Below are positions 8,562 through 17,715 of a stretch of 64,000 bases of DNA, piece by piece. The translations under genes and the position numbers were made by a program. The notes under the pieces were generated by a model, which saw nothing but the letters and a program-made list of their open reading frames with translations, searched no databases and had not been told where the DNA came from. Each line of letters starts with the position of its first letter. The stretch's first letter is position 1. The stretch covers positions 177,017 through 241,016 of the forward strand of contig CAMCXS010000001.1 of NCBI GenBank assembly GCA_945883495.1, in the 5' to 3' direction. Source of the DNA: Akkermansia muciniphila (lineage in GTDB: Bacteria > Verrucomicrobiota > Verrucomicrobiia > Verrucomicrobiales > DEV007).

Positions 8562-9683
8562 TCAATCCTCCCCGCCCATCCACCGCACCTCGTGCGCTTC
8601 CCCGGGCGATGGCGGTTCCGCACGGTCGAGCAGCCGGTGAATCACTCGCTCCGGGACCCGGCGTTCCCGCTCCCGATTCTGCTTCAGCAAGGCTTCGAAC
8701 GGCGGCTCCAAGTAGACGATCTCCACCCTCGCCTCATACCGCGCAAACAGATCGGTCCACAGCTTGCGCATCGGCGCAGTCAGATTGGTGGCGTTGAACG
8801 CAAAGTCTTCCCCCACCCGCAGCCGCTGCCGGCATCGCTCCTTCGCCCGCTGAATCACCCGTCCCTGCTCCTCCGTCGGATCGACGTCCAGTTCTTCCCG
8901 GACATCGTCCAGCGAGATGGAGGGCAAATCTGGCCGATGCCGCGCCAGCCAAGTGTCCTTCCCCGCCCCCGGCAGCCCGCTCATCATTGTCACCGTGCAG
9001 CGATACTCCTCGTGCGGCACCCGGTGCAGACTCCCCAGCTCCCCCCGGAAGAAGAGAAACCGAGCATGATCGTTCACAAATGGATAGGCCACCTCCAGGC
9101 AGCCGTGCTCTTCCGCCAAATCCCGCCAGAGCTCCAACGCATCTTCTTTGCGGGCCGTCTCCCTCGTCGTCCTTCCCCGCGTATCCGCCAGCGCAAACTG
9201 ATACAGCAGATCATTGCGAACCAGCCAAGAGAGCCGGATCACCTCTTCTTCCGGCTTCGACTTATCCAACAGATACGGCGGTCGCCCATGGTAACGCACC
9301 AGGTTTACGATCGCTTCCCGCACCTCCAAATCGCATCCCCAATTCCGCAAGATCTCCCGCGCCATCCGCGCACTCACGATGGAATGCTTCGGCGATCGCG
9401 TGCGCCCACTCTCTTCATCAAAGTAGGTGGTCGCCGGTTTCCCCGCGTCGTGCCACAACGCCGCGAACCGCAGAGCCCGCCGATGCTCTGGGCGCATATC
9501 CGAGAATCCCCCCAGCCGCCCCACTTCCTCCCATACCATTCGGGTGTGGGTCCAAACATCTCCCTCCGCATGCCACTCCGCGTCTTGCCCGCAAGCCCGC
9601 ATCGCCTCCGCCCAAGGCTGCCGCTCCGCCCAGGCCAGCAATTCATCGTCGCTAGCCGACACCACGTCCGCCCAATTCCTCAT
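8562..9683 (-). CDS. HD-Pnk: HD phosphoesterase fused to polynucleotide kinase (RNA/DNA end healing)
   Basis: A 373-residue two-domain protein. The N-terminal HD domain has His46, His78-Asp79, a further His100 and Asp167 arranged as in metal-dependent HD hydrolases. The C-terminal P-loop kinase has GLPGAGKDT at 236-244, then a SLDDVREEL segment and an FNATNLT motif, typical of the T4 Pnk-like 5'-hydroxyl kinases. This matches the HD-Pnk arrangement described from Runella, in which the HD part removes 2',3'-cyclic or 2'-phosphate ends and the kinase phosphorylates 5'-OH ends. The partner RNA ligase gene ends nine bases upstream, so the pair forms a complete heal-and-seal unit. Confidence 0.86.
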   Translation of the reverse strand: MRNWADVVSASDDELLAWAERQPWAEAMRACGQDAEWHAEGDVWTHTRMVWEEVGRLGGFSDMRPEHRRALRFAALWHDAGKPATTYFDEESGRTRSPKHSIVSARMAREILRNWGCDLEVREAIVNLVRYHGRPPYLLDKSKPEEEVIRLSWLVRNDLLYQFALADTRGRTTRETARKEDALELWRDLAEEHGCLEVAYPFVNDHARFLFFRGELGSLHRVPHEEYRCTVTMMSGLPGAGKDTWLARHRPDLPSISLDDVREELDVDPTEEQGRVIQRAKERCRQRLRVGEDFAFNATNLTAPMRKLWTDLFARYEARVEIVYLEPPFEALLKQNRERERRVPERVIHRLLDRAEPPSPGEAHEVRWMGGED

Positions 9684-9692
9684 CGATTTGCT

Positions 9693-10427
9693 CTACTTCC
9701 AGATATCCGCGCCATTGGCCAATTCGTTCGGCACCATCTTTTGATGCTGCCAATGCTCGCTCTGTTTGACGCGTTCCACGAACTCGGGCCGCACCAATTT
9801 CCCCCGTGCCGTGACCACGCCATCCGCCTCCGTACGCACGTAAAGTCCTTCCGCCATGTCATCGATCTCACCAGTCAAAGGATTGTCGAAACGAGCCCCA
9901 AAGAGAGAAGGCCCAATCAGCCCAGCCAAATCCTCCGCCGGTCCGCGGTGCACCACCGGCACCGTCTCCATCCCGCTGCCATCGAGAATTTCCAACCGCC
10001 GGTCCAAGGAAAGGAATGCCGCCGCCTCCTTGTCGTAGATATCGAACTCAAAAAAGTAATGCGGCAACGCCAAGTAATGGACACTGTGCTTCGCATAGAG
10101 CCATTCCCCAAAGAGGATGAACCGGTCCTCCAGGATCAACTCCAGCACCGGCCGCTTCACTGCCGTCCACTGCTTGAAGAGGTCATACTGCGGGTGCATG
10201 CCCTCGGTGATCTCATGTCCCCGGCATTGCAATACCAGCCGCCCCCCCGAAGTAAAGTGGATGCCCACATTCGTGCCATCCAGCTTTTCTTCCACGATCA
10301 AAGACGGGTCCGACACCAACGCCGCAGACTCCATCGGCCCCAAGTGCCGGTCATCTTCCGTCCCCTTGGAACCAAAGAGATGCGGCGTCCGCGGATACTT
10401 CACGAAATCATCACGGGACGCGCCCAT
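9693..10427 (-). CDS. RNA ligase, Rnl2-like nucleotidyltransferase
   Basis: A 244-residue ATP-dependent ligase. Motif I is [12 protein letters not shown] with Lys48 as the adenylated lysine. A motif III-like stretch reads [16 protein letters not shown], motif [13 protein letters not shown], and motif V KLVRPEF, all in the usual order. The protein is compact, with little beyond the nucleotidyltransferase fold, similar to small Rnl2-type ligases. It would join the 5'-phosphate and 3'-OH ends produced by the HD-Pnk encoded immediately downstream. An inverted repeat overlaps its start codon. No RtcB or archease is seen nearby. Confidence 0.85.
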   Translation of the reverse strand: MGASRDDFVKYPRTPHLFGSKGTEDDRHLGPMESAALVSDPSLIVEEKLDGTNVGIHFTSGGRLVLQCRGHEITEGMHPQYDLFKQWTAVKRPVLELILEDRFILFGEWLYAKHSVHYLALPHYFFEFDIYDKEAAAFLSLDRRLEILDGSGMETVPVVHRGPAEDLAGLIGPSLFGARFDNPLTGEIDDMAEGLYVRTEADGVVTARGKLVRPEFVERVKQSEHWQHQKMVPNELANGADIWK

Positions 10428-10447
10428 GCCTGGCAGAATACCAGCAT
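10424..10447 (-). promoter_or_regulatory. Hairpin covering the RNA-ligase start codon
   Basis: An imperfect inverted repeat, CCATGCCTGG / CCAGCATGG with a 7-nt loop and a one-base bulge, spans the initiation codon of the RNA ligase (ATG complement at 10425-10427). In the mRNA it would pair the start codon within a stem of nine base pairs. This could hold translation of the repair operon low until the structure opens. Regulation is inference. Confidence 0.35.
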
Positions 10448-10603
10448 GGCCGTGGGAAATCGAGAATTCCGATTCCGATTCGGAGCACGAGCTGCTCCGC
10501 CATTCACCAGCATCCCGCCGTGCTCTTGTCTTTCGTGGTGACTAAGCCGGTTGCGGTTGCCTCCGCCTGCTATCCACCGCGGTCATCCGCGAGTTCTCAA
10601 GCC

Positions 10604-11551
10604 TCAACGGCGCGTCGCCACGTGCCACTGCCGATAGCCATACCAGAGAAACCCAGCGGCGGCGGCAAACATGAAAATGGAGTAAAATTGTCCTTTGTTG
10701 ATGCCCATAATGAACCCAGAATCCGCGCGGCGCCAAGTCTCGCCGATGATCCGGAACACCGCATAGAGCAGGAAAAACAGCCCGGTGAGAATTCCATAGG
10801 GCAGCTTGGGGAACTTCCAGCGGATCCCGAAGAGGATGACAAACAAGAGCAGTCCCTCGAGGAGCGCCTGGTAAATTTGGGATGGATGCCGGGGCGTCAA
10901 CGTGGCGTGAAGCACTTCGCGGACGGCGGGATCGTGGATGGCGGTCTTGATGTCGACGAGACTCATCCCGGGCAAGCGGGCGGCCACGGCGTTGTGGACG
11001 GTACCCTCGTCGTTAATTTCATCAGGAAAGAGCATCGCCCAAGGAACTTTCTTCGGATCGGCCGGATTGCCGTAGAGCTCGCCATTGATGAAGTTCGCGA
11101 TGCGCCCGAAAAAGATCCCAACTGGCGCCACGCAGACGAGGTTGTCACCGACACCACACCAATCGTAGCGATGCTGGCGGGCGTACCACCAGGAGAACGC
11201 GGCGAGTCCGGCAATGCCCCCGTGACTGGCCATGCCGCCTTCCCAGACTTGAAAGAATCGCCAGGGCGCTTGGATGAACCCGGAAAAGTCGTAGAGCAGC
11301 ATATAGCCAAGCCGCCCGCCCAACATGACCCCGAGAAAAGCCGCCATGGTGATGAAATCCGCGAGCTCCGCTTCCTTGAGAGGCCCGATCTGGCGGCGGG
11401 CCATTTGCCGCATCAGGAGAAACGCGACGATGAAGCCGGCGACATAAGCGATGCCGTACCAACGGACGCCGAAGTTCCCGCCGAAGCGGAGCAACCAAGG
11501 ATCGATGTCGTGGATGTAAAGACCAGAGCCCACGCGCTCACAGGAAACCAT
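10604..11551 (-). CDS. lgt: Prolipoprotein diacylglyceryl transferase
   Basis: A 315-residue inner-membrane protein. The Lgt signature is present as GRIANFINGELYG, with the catalytic-region Arg and Asn, and seven hydrophobic segments can be counted. It transfers a diacylglyceryl group from phosphatidylglycerol to the cysteine of lipobox proteins, the first step of lipoprotein maturation. Several lipobox proteins in this window (the glycine-zipper protein and ActB) would be substrates. It is divergent from purF, with about 106 bases between the starts. An insertion of about 30 residues after the signature (around VHNAVAARLPGM) is longer than in E. coli Lgt. Confidence 0.93.
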   Translation of the reverse strand: MVSCERVGSGLYIHDIDPWLLRFGGNFGVRWYGIAYVAGFIVAFLLMRQMARRQIGPLKEAELADFITMAAFLGVMLGGRLGYMLLYDFSGFIQAPWRFFQVWEGGMASHGGIAGLAAFSWWYARQHRYDWCGVGDNLVCVAPVGIFFGRIANFINGELYGNPADPKKVPWAMLFPDEINDEGTVHNAVAARLPGMSLVDIKTAIHDPAVREVLHATLTPRHPSQIYQALLEGLLLFVILFGIRWKFPKLPYGILTGLFFLLYAVFRIIGETWRRADSGFIMGINKGQFYSIFMFAAAAGFLWYGYRQWHVATRR

Positions 11552-11657
11552 TCCGCCATGGGGAGCAACCCAAAGCTGCGAAAGGCGCTTTCACCAAAGA
11601 AACGCTAGCGGCGGGTTGCAGGTGACGTTTTCTTCACCTAAGGAAAGCGCGCCCCGC

Positions 11658-13583
11658 ATGAGCGACCCCATCCACCACGAGTGCGGCATTGCTTACATCC
11701 GCCTACGCAAAGACCCGGAGTATTACTTTAAGAAGTACGGTTCCGCGCTATGGGGATTCAATAAGCTCTTCCTGCTGTTATTGAAACAACGCAACCGCGG
11801 CCAGGACGGCGCGGGGATCGGCTGTTGCAAGCTGGACGTTGGCTACGGCAAGCGCTTCCTCTTCAATGACCGCACGGTGAAGAAGGATCCGGTGAACCGC
11901 CTCTTCCAACGGCAACAGGAGGAGCTGAAGCGGCTCGAAGAACTCGGCGTGCTTGATCTCCAAGATCCGTTGTCGGTGAAGGAGCACTTCGAATTTGGCG
12001 GGGAAAATCTCGTGGGCCACCTCCGTTACAGCACCTCCGGCGGAGTCACCGAAGCCTATTGCCACCCCCAAGTCCGGGAGAGCAACTGGGCCACGAAGTC
12101 CCTCATGGTCTTGGGGAACTTCAACATGACCAACGTCTCTGAACTGAAGCGGCATATGGTCGCCCGGGGTCAGCATCCATTCCACGATACCGACACCCAG
12201 GTCATCCTTGAGGAAATCGGCTTCCACCTCGACGAGGCGCATACCGACATCTACCGCGAAGAGAGGGATCGCGGTACGGAAGGTTCCGCGATTCCAAAGA
12301 TTATTAGCAATCGCTTCGATATCCCTAAAATCATCGAGGAATCCGCCCGCACTTGGGATGGCGGGTACACCATCGTCGGCCTCGTCGGGAACGGAGATGG
12401 CTTCGTCATGCGAGATCCGAACGGAATCCGACCGTGTTATTACATTGAGGACGACGAAGTAATCGCCTTCGCCTCGGAGCGGACCCCGCTGATGACCGTC
12501 TTCCAACGGGGAGTCTCGGAAATTCAGGAACTCTGCCCTGGTCACGTGGCCTCCGTCCGGCCGTCCGGTGACTTCGTTATCAAGCAGTTCGCGGAACCGA
12601 AACCCCGCCGCTCCTGTGCCTTTGAGCGGATCTATTTCTCTCGTGGAAATGACCCAGACATCTACCGCGAGCGCAAGGAACTCGGCGCTCGATTGGTCCC
12701 CCAGGTGCTTAAGGCGATCGATGGCGACCTTGAGAAAACCGTGTTCAGCTTCATCCCCAACACGGCGGAAACCGGCTATCACGGGCTCATGGACGGGCTG
12801 CGCGAGTGGCGCCGGAATCGCGTCCGCGAAGAACTCCGGGAGTTGACGTCCCGCGGAGAGCAGCTTCAAGAAGAGGCTTTCGACCGACTCATTATGTCCG
12901 GCTGGCCCCGCGGGGAAAAGGTGGCGAACAAGGACGAAAAGTTCCGTACCTTCATCAGCAAGGAAGCGGGCCGTAACGAACTCGTCGCCTTTGCTTACGA
13001 CATCACCTACGGGGTGATCGACGGGGATAATTTGGTGGCCCTGGACGACTCGATCGTGCGTGGCACGACGTTACGGGAATCGATCCTCCGCATTTTGGCC
13101 AGGACCAATCCGAGGCAAATCATCATTGCATCGACCGCGCCCCAAATCCGGTATCCGGATTGTTACGGGATCGACATGAGCGAATTGGGCAAATTCCTGG
13201 CTTTTCAAGCGGCCATTGGCTTGCTCAAGCGAAAGGGCATGGAACACGTGGTGCGCGAAGTGTATGACCGATGCCGCCAGGAATTGACCAAGGATCCGGA
13301 CCGCATGGAGAACAAGGTCAGAGCGATCTACGAACCCTTCACGGCCGAGGAACTTTCCGAGGAAATGGCCCGGCTCATCACGCCCACGGATATCTCGTGG
13401 AAAGGCGGGATCCACCTGCTTTTCCAAACCATCGACAACGTCCACGCCGCGCTTCCGGAGCACCAAGGAGACTGGTATTTCACAGGGAATTATCCGACGC
13501 CGGGCGGCTACGCGGTGGTGAACCAAGCGTTCATTGATTTCTGCGAAGGGCGAGACGGCCGCCCGTATGATGGGTGGCTGTGA
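11658..13583 (+). CDS. purF: Amidophosphoribosyltransferase, Bacteroidetes-type long form
   Basis: 641 residues starting at MSDPIHHECGIAYIRL; an upstream in-frame start at 11616 is not needed. Cys9, within ECGI, is the expected N-terminal nucleophile of the glutaminase after removal of a short propeptide. RNRGQDGAGI and the LRYSTSG loop belong to the glutaminase half, and LVALDDSIVRGTTLRESIL is the PRPP-binding loop of the phosphoribosyltransferase half. The protein makes phosphoribosylamine, the committed step of purine synthesis. It is about 130 residues longer than E. coli PurF and most resembles the long form found in Bacteroidetes, with an inserted region near GLREWRRNRVREEL. Confidence 0.88.
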   Translation: MSDPIHHECGIAYIRLRKDPEYYFKKYGSALWGFNKLFLLLLKQRNRGQDGAGIGCCKLDVGYGKRFLFNDRTVKKDPVNRLFQRQQEELKRLEELGVLDLQDPLSVKEHFEFGGENLVGHLRYSTSGGVTEAYCHPQVRESNWATKSLMVLGNFNMTNVSELKRHMVARGQHPFHDTDTQVILEEIGFHLDEAHTDIYREERDRGTEGSAIPKIISNRFDIPKIIEESARTWDGGYTIVGLVGNGDGFVMRDPNGIRPCYYIEDDEVIAFASERTPLMTVFQRGVSEIQELCPGHVASVRPSGDFVIKQFAEPKPRRSCAFERIYFSRGNDPDIYRERKELGARLVPQVLKAIDGDLEKTVFSFIPNTAETGYHGLMDGLREWRRNRVREELRELTSRGEQLQEEAFDRLIMSGWPRGEKVANKDEKFRTFISKEAGRNELVAFAYDITYGVIDGDNLVALDDSIVRGTTLRESILRILARTNPRQIIIASTAPQIRYPDCYGIDMSELGKFLAFQAAIGLLKRKGMEHVVREVYDRCRQELTKDPDRMENKVRAIYEPFTAEELSEEMARLITPTDISWKGGIHLLFQTIDNVHAALPEHQGDWYFTGNYPTPGGYAVVNQAFIDFCEGRDGRPYDGWL

Positions 13584-13670
13584 TTCCGACTGCCCCGTTG
13601 CCGCAAAGATGCCGCGCCCGGGTTGACGCGGGCATGGGCGTCTTTATGTTCGCGTTCCCCTCACAACCTC

Positions 13671-14969
13671 ATGCACAGCTTTCATTACCGCGACGGCGAA
13701 CTTTACTGCGAAAGCGTTCCGCTCCAGCCCTTGGCGCAAGAACACGGCTCTCCGCTTTACGTCTACAGCGCCGCGACCGTCCGGGATCACTTCGTCCGGC
13801 TCGATGCCTCCCTCGCCGGTCTGGACCACCTGATTTGCTACGCCACCAAGGCGAACTCAAACCTCGCGATCCTCAACCTCCTGGCCAAGCTCGGCTCCGG
13901 TTTTGACATCGTCTCAGCGGGAGAACTCTATCGGGTCAAGCAAGCCGGGGGCGATCCCGGAAAATGCACCTTCGCTGGGGTCGGCAAAACCCGTCCAGAG
14001 ATCGAGTATGCCTTGGCGGAAGGGATCTACTGCTTCAATGCAGAGTCGGAAGCCGAAGTGCAATTCATCAACGACATCGCGGCCGATCTCGGTGTCATCG
14101 CGCCGATCGCGTTGCGGGTGAATCCCAACGTGGACGCCCAGACCCACAAGTACATTTCTACCGGGAAGAGCGAGAACAAATTCGGAATCGACTTCGCCCT
14201 GATCCGGGAAGCCTACGCACGCGCCGCCGCCCTTCCAAATGTGCGGATCCGCGGCCTGCAAATGCACATCGGTTCCCAGCTCACCAGCGTGCAACCCTTC
14301 CTCGAAGCGGTGGAGAAGGTCGCTCCGTTGGCCGCAGATCTGAAGAAGGATTATGGGATCGAGTTCTGGAGCATCGGCGGCGGGATCGGGATCGTTTACC
14401 AGCAATCGCTCGCCAGCGGCCGTCCCGATTGGTGGACCGCCCCAGAATCAGGCTCCACACCGCTCACCATCGAGACGTATGCGAGCAGCCTGTTGCCGAC
14501 GCTGCAAGGCTTGGGCCTGCGGATTCTCCTGGAGCCGGGCCGTTTTCTGGTGGGCAACGCCGGCGTCCTCATCACCCGTGTCGTCTATGAAAAGCGCGGC
14601 ACCGCCAAGACGTTCAAGATCGTCGATGCCGGGATGAACGACTTGATCCGGCCCGCGCTGTACCAAGGGCATCACGAAGTAGTTCCGCTCCGGGAACCTG
14701 CGGCGGGCGCGGCGTTGGAAACCGTGGATGTCGTCGGTCCAGTTTGCGAAAGCGGCGACTTTTTCGCCCAGGACCGGGCGGTTCCCCCATTGGCGGCGGG
14801 CGATTACTTGGCGCTGATGAGTTCGGGTGCCTACGGGTTTGTCATGGCGTCGAACTACAATTCCCGCCCGCTCCCCGCGGAGATTCTCGTAGATGGAAAC
14901 GTGGCACACCTCGTGCGTCGCCGTCAGGGTTTTGCGGATCTCATCGCAGGGGAACTGATTCCGGCTTGA
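13671..14969 (+). CDS. lysA: Diaminopimelate decarboxylase
   Basis: 432 residues from the ATG of MHSFHYRDGELYCE; the frame opens earlier at 13623, but that stretch is not conserved in character. YATKANSNLAIL contains the PLP-binding lysine and LQMHIGSQ the TIM-barrel signature. Later motifs are the glycine-rich WSIGGGIGI, LEPGRFLVGNAG, and CESGDFFAQD with the active-site cysteine contributed to the neighbouring subunit. It is a fold-III PLP enzyme producing lysine from meso-diaminopimelate in the cytoplasm. It follows purF on the same strand after 87 bases. Length and motif set are normal. Confidence 0.94.
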   Translation: MHSFHYRDGELYCESVPLQPLAQEHGSPLYVYSAATVRDHFVRLDASLAGLDHLICYATKANSNLAILNLLAKLGSGFDIVSAGELYRVKQAGGDPGKCTFAGVGKTRPEIEYALAEGIYCFNAESEAEVQFINDIAADLGVIAPIALRVNPNVDAQTHKYISTGKSENKFGIDFALIREAYARAAALPNVRIRGLQMHIGSQLTSVQPFLEAVEKVAPLAADLKKDYGIEFWSIGGGIGIVYQQSLASGRPDWWTAPESGSTPLTIETYASSLLPTLQGLGLRILLEPGRFLVGNAGVLITRVVYEKRGTAKTFKIVDAGMNDLIRPALYQGHHEVVPLREPAAGAALETVDVVGPVCESGDFFAQDRAVPPLAAGDYLALMSSGAYGFVMASNYNSRPLPAEILVDGNVAHLVRRRQGFADLIAGELIPA

Positions 14970-15025
14970 GTCAGGAACCTCTTGGATGGATGATAGCGCG
15001 CTTGCGTCGAACCAGCATTCCTACC

Positions 15026-15787
15026 ATGCCTTCCTATCTCCGCCCGCTCCTCCTTGCGTTTGGCCTCGGCTTGCTCTCGGTTTCCCCAGCGCAGGCTCTG
15101 GATCTCTTGAAGAAGGAAGGCGGCGCTCCGGCCGGGGAATTCATCATCCTCAGCGGTGGCCCCGCCTTGCGGGAGTGGGAAAACCTGCGGCCGGAACAAG
15201 TGCGGCACGACCGCTGGTGGGGAAACTTCATCCGTGCCGCCCGCATCCGGATGGATCAAATCCGGGCCCAACACGGCGATCAAGCCTTGATCACGTGGTT
15301 GGTCTACCGCACCGGTTACGAGCTGCGCAGCAAGGAAGACGGCGAGGACCACATGGCCAAAATCCTTTCCGTACAGGAGAAGGTCAAATGCCGTCTCGTC
15401 TGGTTTCGCGAGACGGACACGGTCATCGATTACCTTAACAATGGAGGCCAAGGCGTCTCCCGCGCCACCACCAAGATCGGAAACTTCGAGTATTTCGGGC
15501 ACTCCAACAAATACTGCTTCACGTTCGACTATAGTGGCGAAGTGCTCGGCGCTTCCAAAGTGTTCCTCCACCAGGACGACTTGAAACGTCTCCAACCCGG
15601 AATTTTCGCTTCCCGCGCATATGCCAAAAGCTGGGGCTGCTACACCGGGGAAGCCATGTCCGCCGCCTTTTACGCCCAAACCCGCGTCCGCATGATCGGC
15701 GCCCGGGGCAAAACCGATTACTCAAATTGCTGGAAAGAGACTCTTCCCGAGCTTTCTACTTCCAGCGGCCGCTGGGTCACCCGCTAA
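15026..15787 (+). CDS. Exported protein of unknown function
   Basis: 253 residues from MPSYLRPLLLAFGLGLLSV, with a signal peptide ending near QALDLLKK. I recognise no domain. The mature protein is about 230 residues with Trp/Tyr/Cys-rich segments: RHDRWWGNFIRAARIRMDQI, SNKYCFTFDYSG, YAKSWGCYTGEAMSAAFY and TDYSNCWKE. GHSNKYCFTFDYSG and SWGCYTGE, together with a conserved-looking His, suggest a small enzyme-like or peptidase-like fold, but this is only impression. It sits between lysA and bioB on the same strand, 56 bases after lysA. Confidence 0.7.
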   Translation: MPSYLRPLLLAFGLGLLSVSPAQALDLLKKEGGAPAGEFIILSGGPALREWENLRPEQVRHDRWWGNFIRAARIRMDQIRAQHGDQALITWLVYRTGYELRSKEDGEDHMAKILSVQEKVKCRLVWFRETDTVIDYLNNGGQGVSRATTKIGNFEYFGHSNKYCFTFDYSGEVLGASKVFLHQDDLKRLQPGIFASRAYAKSWGCYTGEAMSAAFYAQTRVRMIGARGKTDYSNCWKETLPELSTSSGRWVTR

Positions 15788-15806
15788 GCATCCTTTCCCC
15801 GACGAC

Positions 15807-16805
15807 ATGAAATTCGCCGAACTGCACGCCATCTACCACCAGCCGTTCTTCGAGCTGCTCAAGCAAGCCCGCGCCGCGCACGAGGCTCATTGGCCGTCAG
15901 CCGAAGTCCAGCTTTGCACGCTCCTCAGCATCAAGACCGGTGGTTGCAGTGAAGACTGTTCCTACTGTGCCCAGAGTGCCCGCTACTCCACGGGAGTCGC
16001 CGCCGAGCGGCTCATGGAAAAAGATGACGTCATGGAAAAGGCTCGCCGCGCCAAGGAGACCGGGTCCACCCGCTTCTGCATGGGCGCCGCTTGGAAGGGC
16101 GTCCGGGATGGCACCAAGCGCTTCGACCAAGTGCTCGACATCATTCGCGACGTTTCCACGCTCGGAATGGAAGTTTGCGTCACCCTCGGTGAGCTCGGCG
16201 CCGTTGAGGCCCAGAAACTTCGTGAGGCCGGAGTTACGGCTTACAATCACAACATCGACACCTCTCCGGAACACTACGAGAAGATCGTCTCCACCCACAC
16301 GTTCCAGGATCGCCTCAACACCATCCGGCACGCCCAAGACGCCGGGATGAGCGTTTGCTGCGGAGGCATCCTCGGCCTCGGCGAAACCACCGACGACCGC
16401 CTCAAAATGCTCGAAGTGCTCAGCGAGTTCAATCCGCAACCCGAGAGCGTGCCGATCAACAGCCTCATGCCCATGCCGGGCACGCCGCTCGCCGGAAGCG
16501 CCCCGGTCGATGTCTTTGACCTCGTCCGCATGATCGCCACCACCCGGATCGCGGTGCCACGCGCCAAGGTCCGCCTGTCTGCCGGCCGCACCCACCTGAG
16601 CGATGAAGCGCAAACGCTCTGCTTCTTCGCCGGGGCAAACTCCATTTTCTACGGAGACAAGCTGCTCACCGCCGGAAACCCGGCCACCCAGCAAGACCTC
16701 GCCCTGATGCGCAAGCTCGGCCTCGCGCCGCAAGCCCCCGATCCAGCACTGATGCCGCCATCCGCTTGCGCCATGCGCGAACTGGAACCGGCGGTTGCGG
16801 GTTGA
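15807..16805 (+). CDS. bioB: Biotin synthase
   Basis: 332 residues, a radical-SAM enzyme. Cys47-x3-Cys51-x2-Cys54 (CSEDCSYC) binds the SAM-cleaving [4Fe-4S] cluster. Downstream YNHNIDTSPEHYEKI, the CCGGILGLGET segment and AGRTHLSDEAQTLCFFAGANS match BioB, including cysteine and arginine residues that bind the auxiliary [2Fe-2S] cluster that donates sulfur. It converts dethiobiotin to biotin. No other biotin genes lie in the window. It is followed by a hairpin and is convergent with the respiratory operon. Confidence 0.95.
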   Translation: MKFAELHAIYHQPFFELLKQARAAHEAHWPSAEVQLCTLLSIKTGGCSEDCSYCAQSARYSTGVAAERLMEKDDVMEKARRAKETGSTRFCMGAAWKGVRDGTKRFDQVLDIIRDVSTLGMEVCVTLGELGAVEAQKLREAGVTAYNHNIDTSPEHYEKIVSTHTFQDRLNTIRHAQDAGMSVCCGGILGLGETTDDRLKMLEVLSEFNPQPESVPINSLMPMPGTPLAGSAPVDVFDLVRMIATTRIAVPRAKVRLSAGRTHLSDEAQTLCFFAGANSIFYGDKLLTAGNPATQQDLALMRKLGLAPQAPDPALMPPSACAMRELEPAVAG

Positions 16806-16832
16806 TGGGACGGCGACGCTTGGTCGTCCCAT
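16805..16832 (+). terminator. Hairpin between convergent bioB and isomerase genes
   Basis: A perfect 8-bp inverted repeat ATGGGACG/CGTCCCAT with a 12-nt loop starts at the last base of the bioB stop codon. There is no strong T-run on either side, so it is only a candidate terminator or 3'-end stabiliser that could serve both converging transcripts. Confidence 0.4.
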
Positions 16833-16854
16833 TCCGCCCCTCAACCATCAACAC

Positions 16855-17694
16855 TCACCCCTCAACGGCGCGATCAGCGCGGTAGATCGCCTCGTAGGCG
16901 GCCAGGATCCGATCCAGATATTGGTGCTGGTCCTGGCTCCACCAGTGCCGGGAAAAGATTTCCACTTCGGCGAACCCGTTGAACCCGGCGCCGCGCACCC
17001 AGCCGTCGATGGCCTCTAGGTTGATGCAGCCCTCCCCCATCAAGCCCCGATCGAAGAGAACGTGGTCCTGGTTCGGCTTGAAGTCGCAAATGTGGTAGGC
17101 ATCCAGCCATCCGCCAGCCGCACACCGCAGGAGTTGCTCCTCCAAATCCACCTCCCAAAAGACGTGATACACGTCCACCGCAATCCCGACATTGGGCAGG
17201 CCCAGTTCCCCGGCGAGATCGTTCGCGGTCCGCAGGGAGCAGATCCCGGAGCGATCTCCGGCGTAAATCGGATGGAGTGGCTCAATGAGTAGGCGAATCC
17301 CCGCCGCGGCGGCCGGTTCCGCCATCCGCGCGATCCCATCGCGAATCTGGAGATAATTCTCGCGCGCAGTTTGGCCTGGCGTAGCCCCACAAACCAGGAC
17401 GATCATGGGCAGCCCCAGCGCCGCCGCCTCGTCGATGCAGCGCTGGTTGTTCTCATGCGCGGCATCCCGCGAGGCTGCGGTCGCCCCGGTGAAAAACCCG
17501 CCACGCACCAGGGAAATCCCGCGCAAGCCAGAGTCGTCGAGTTGACGCCGCACCTGCGCGAGGTCCTTGCCCGCGATCGTCTCCCGCCAAATCGAGATGC
17601 CTCCGATTCCCCGAGCCGAGTAGTTCCGGAGACATTCCTCAATCGACCAAGGCCGGTTCGTGAAGGTGTGCAGGGCAAGGTTTGCGTAACGCAT
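16855..17694 (-). CDS. Sugar phosphate isomerase/epimerase-like TIM barrel protein
   Basis: 279 residues with the AP-endonuclease-2/xylose-isomerase-like TIM barrel pattern. Visible elements are IGGISIWRETI near the start, MIVLVCGATPG, LLIEPLHPIYAGDRSG and VGIAVDVYHVFWE with metal-ligand-type Glu, His and Asp, and FAEVEIFSRHWWS at the end. Substrate cannot be told. It begins 21 bases after the ctaB stop on the same strand, so it may be read as the last gene of the respiratory operon, although the function has no obvious link. Confidence 0.78.
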   Translation of the reverse strand: MRYANLALHTFTNRPWSIEECLRNYSARGIGGISIWRETIAGKDLAQVRRQLDDSGLRGISLVRGGFFTGATAASRDAAHENNQRCIDEAAALGLPMIVLVCGATPGQTARENYLQIRDGIARMAEPAAAAGIRLLIEPLHPIYAGDRSGICSLRTANDLAGELGLPNVGIAVDVYHVFWEVDLEEQLLRCAAGGWLDAYHICDFKPNQDHVLFDRGLMGEGCINLEAIDGWVRGAGFNGFAEVEIFSRHWWSQDQHQYLDRILAAYEAIYRADRAVEG

Positions 17695-17715
17695 GGCGCC
17701 AGAACGGAAATCAAG

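Noticed and set aside
8496..10541. A 681-residue open frame on the plus strand
   Set aside because: Antisense to both RNA repair genes, which have complete catalytic motifs; composition is His/Pro/Arg-rich as expected for a shadow frame.
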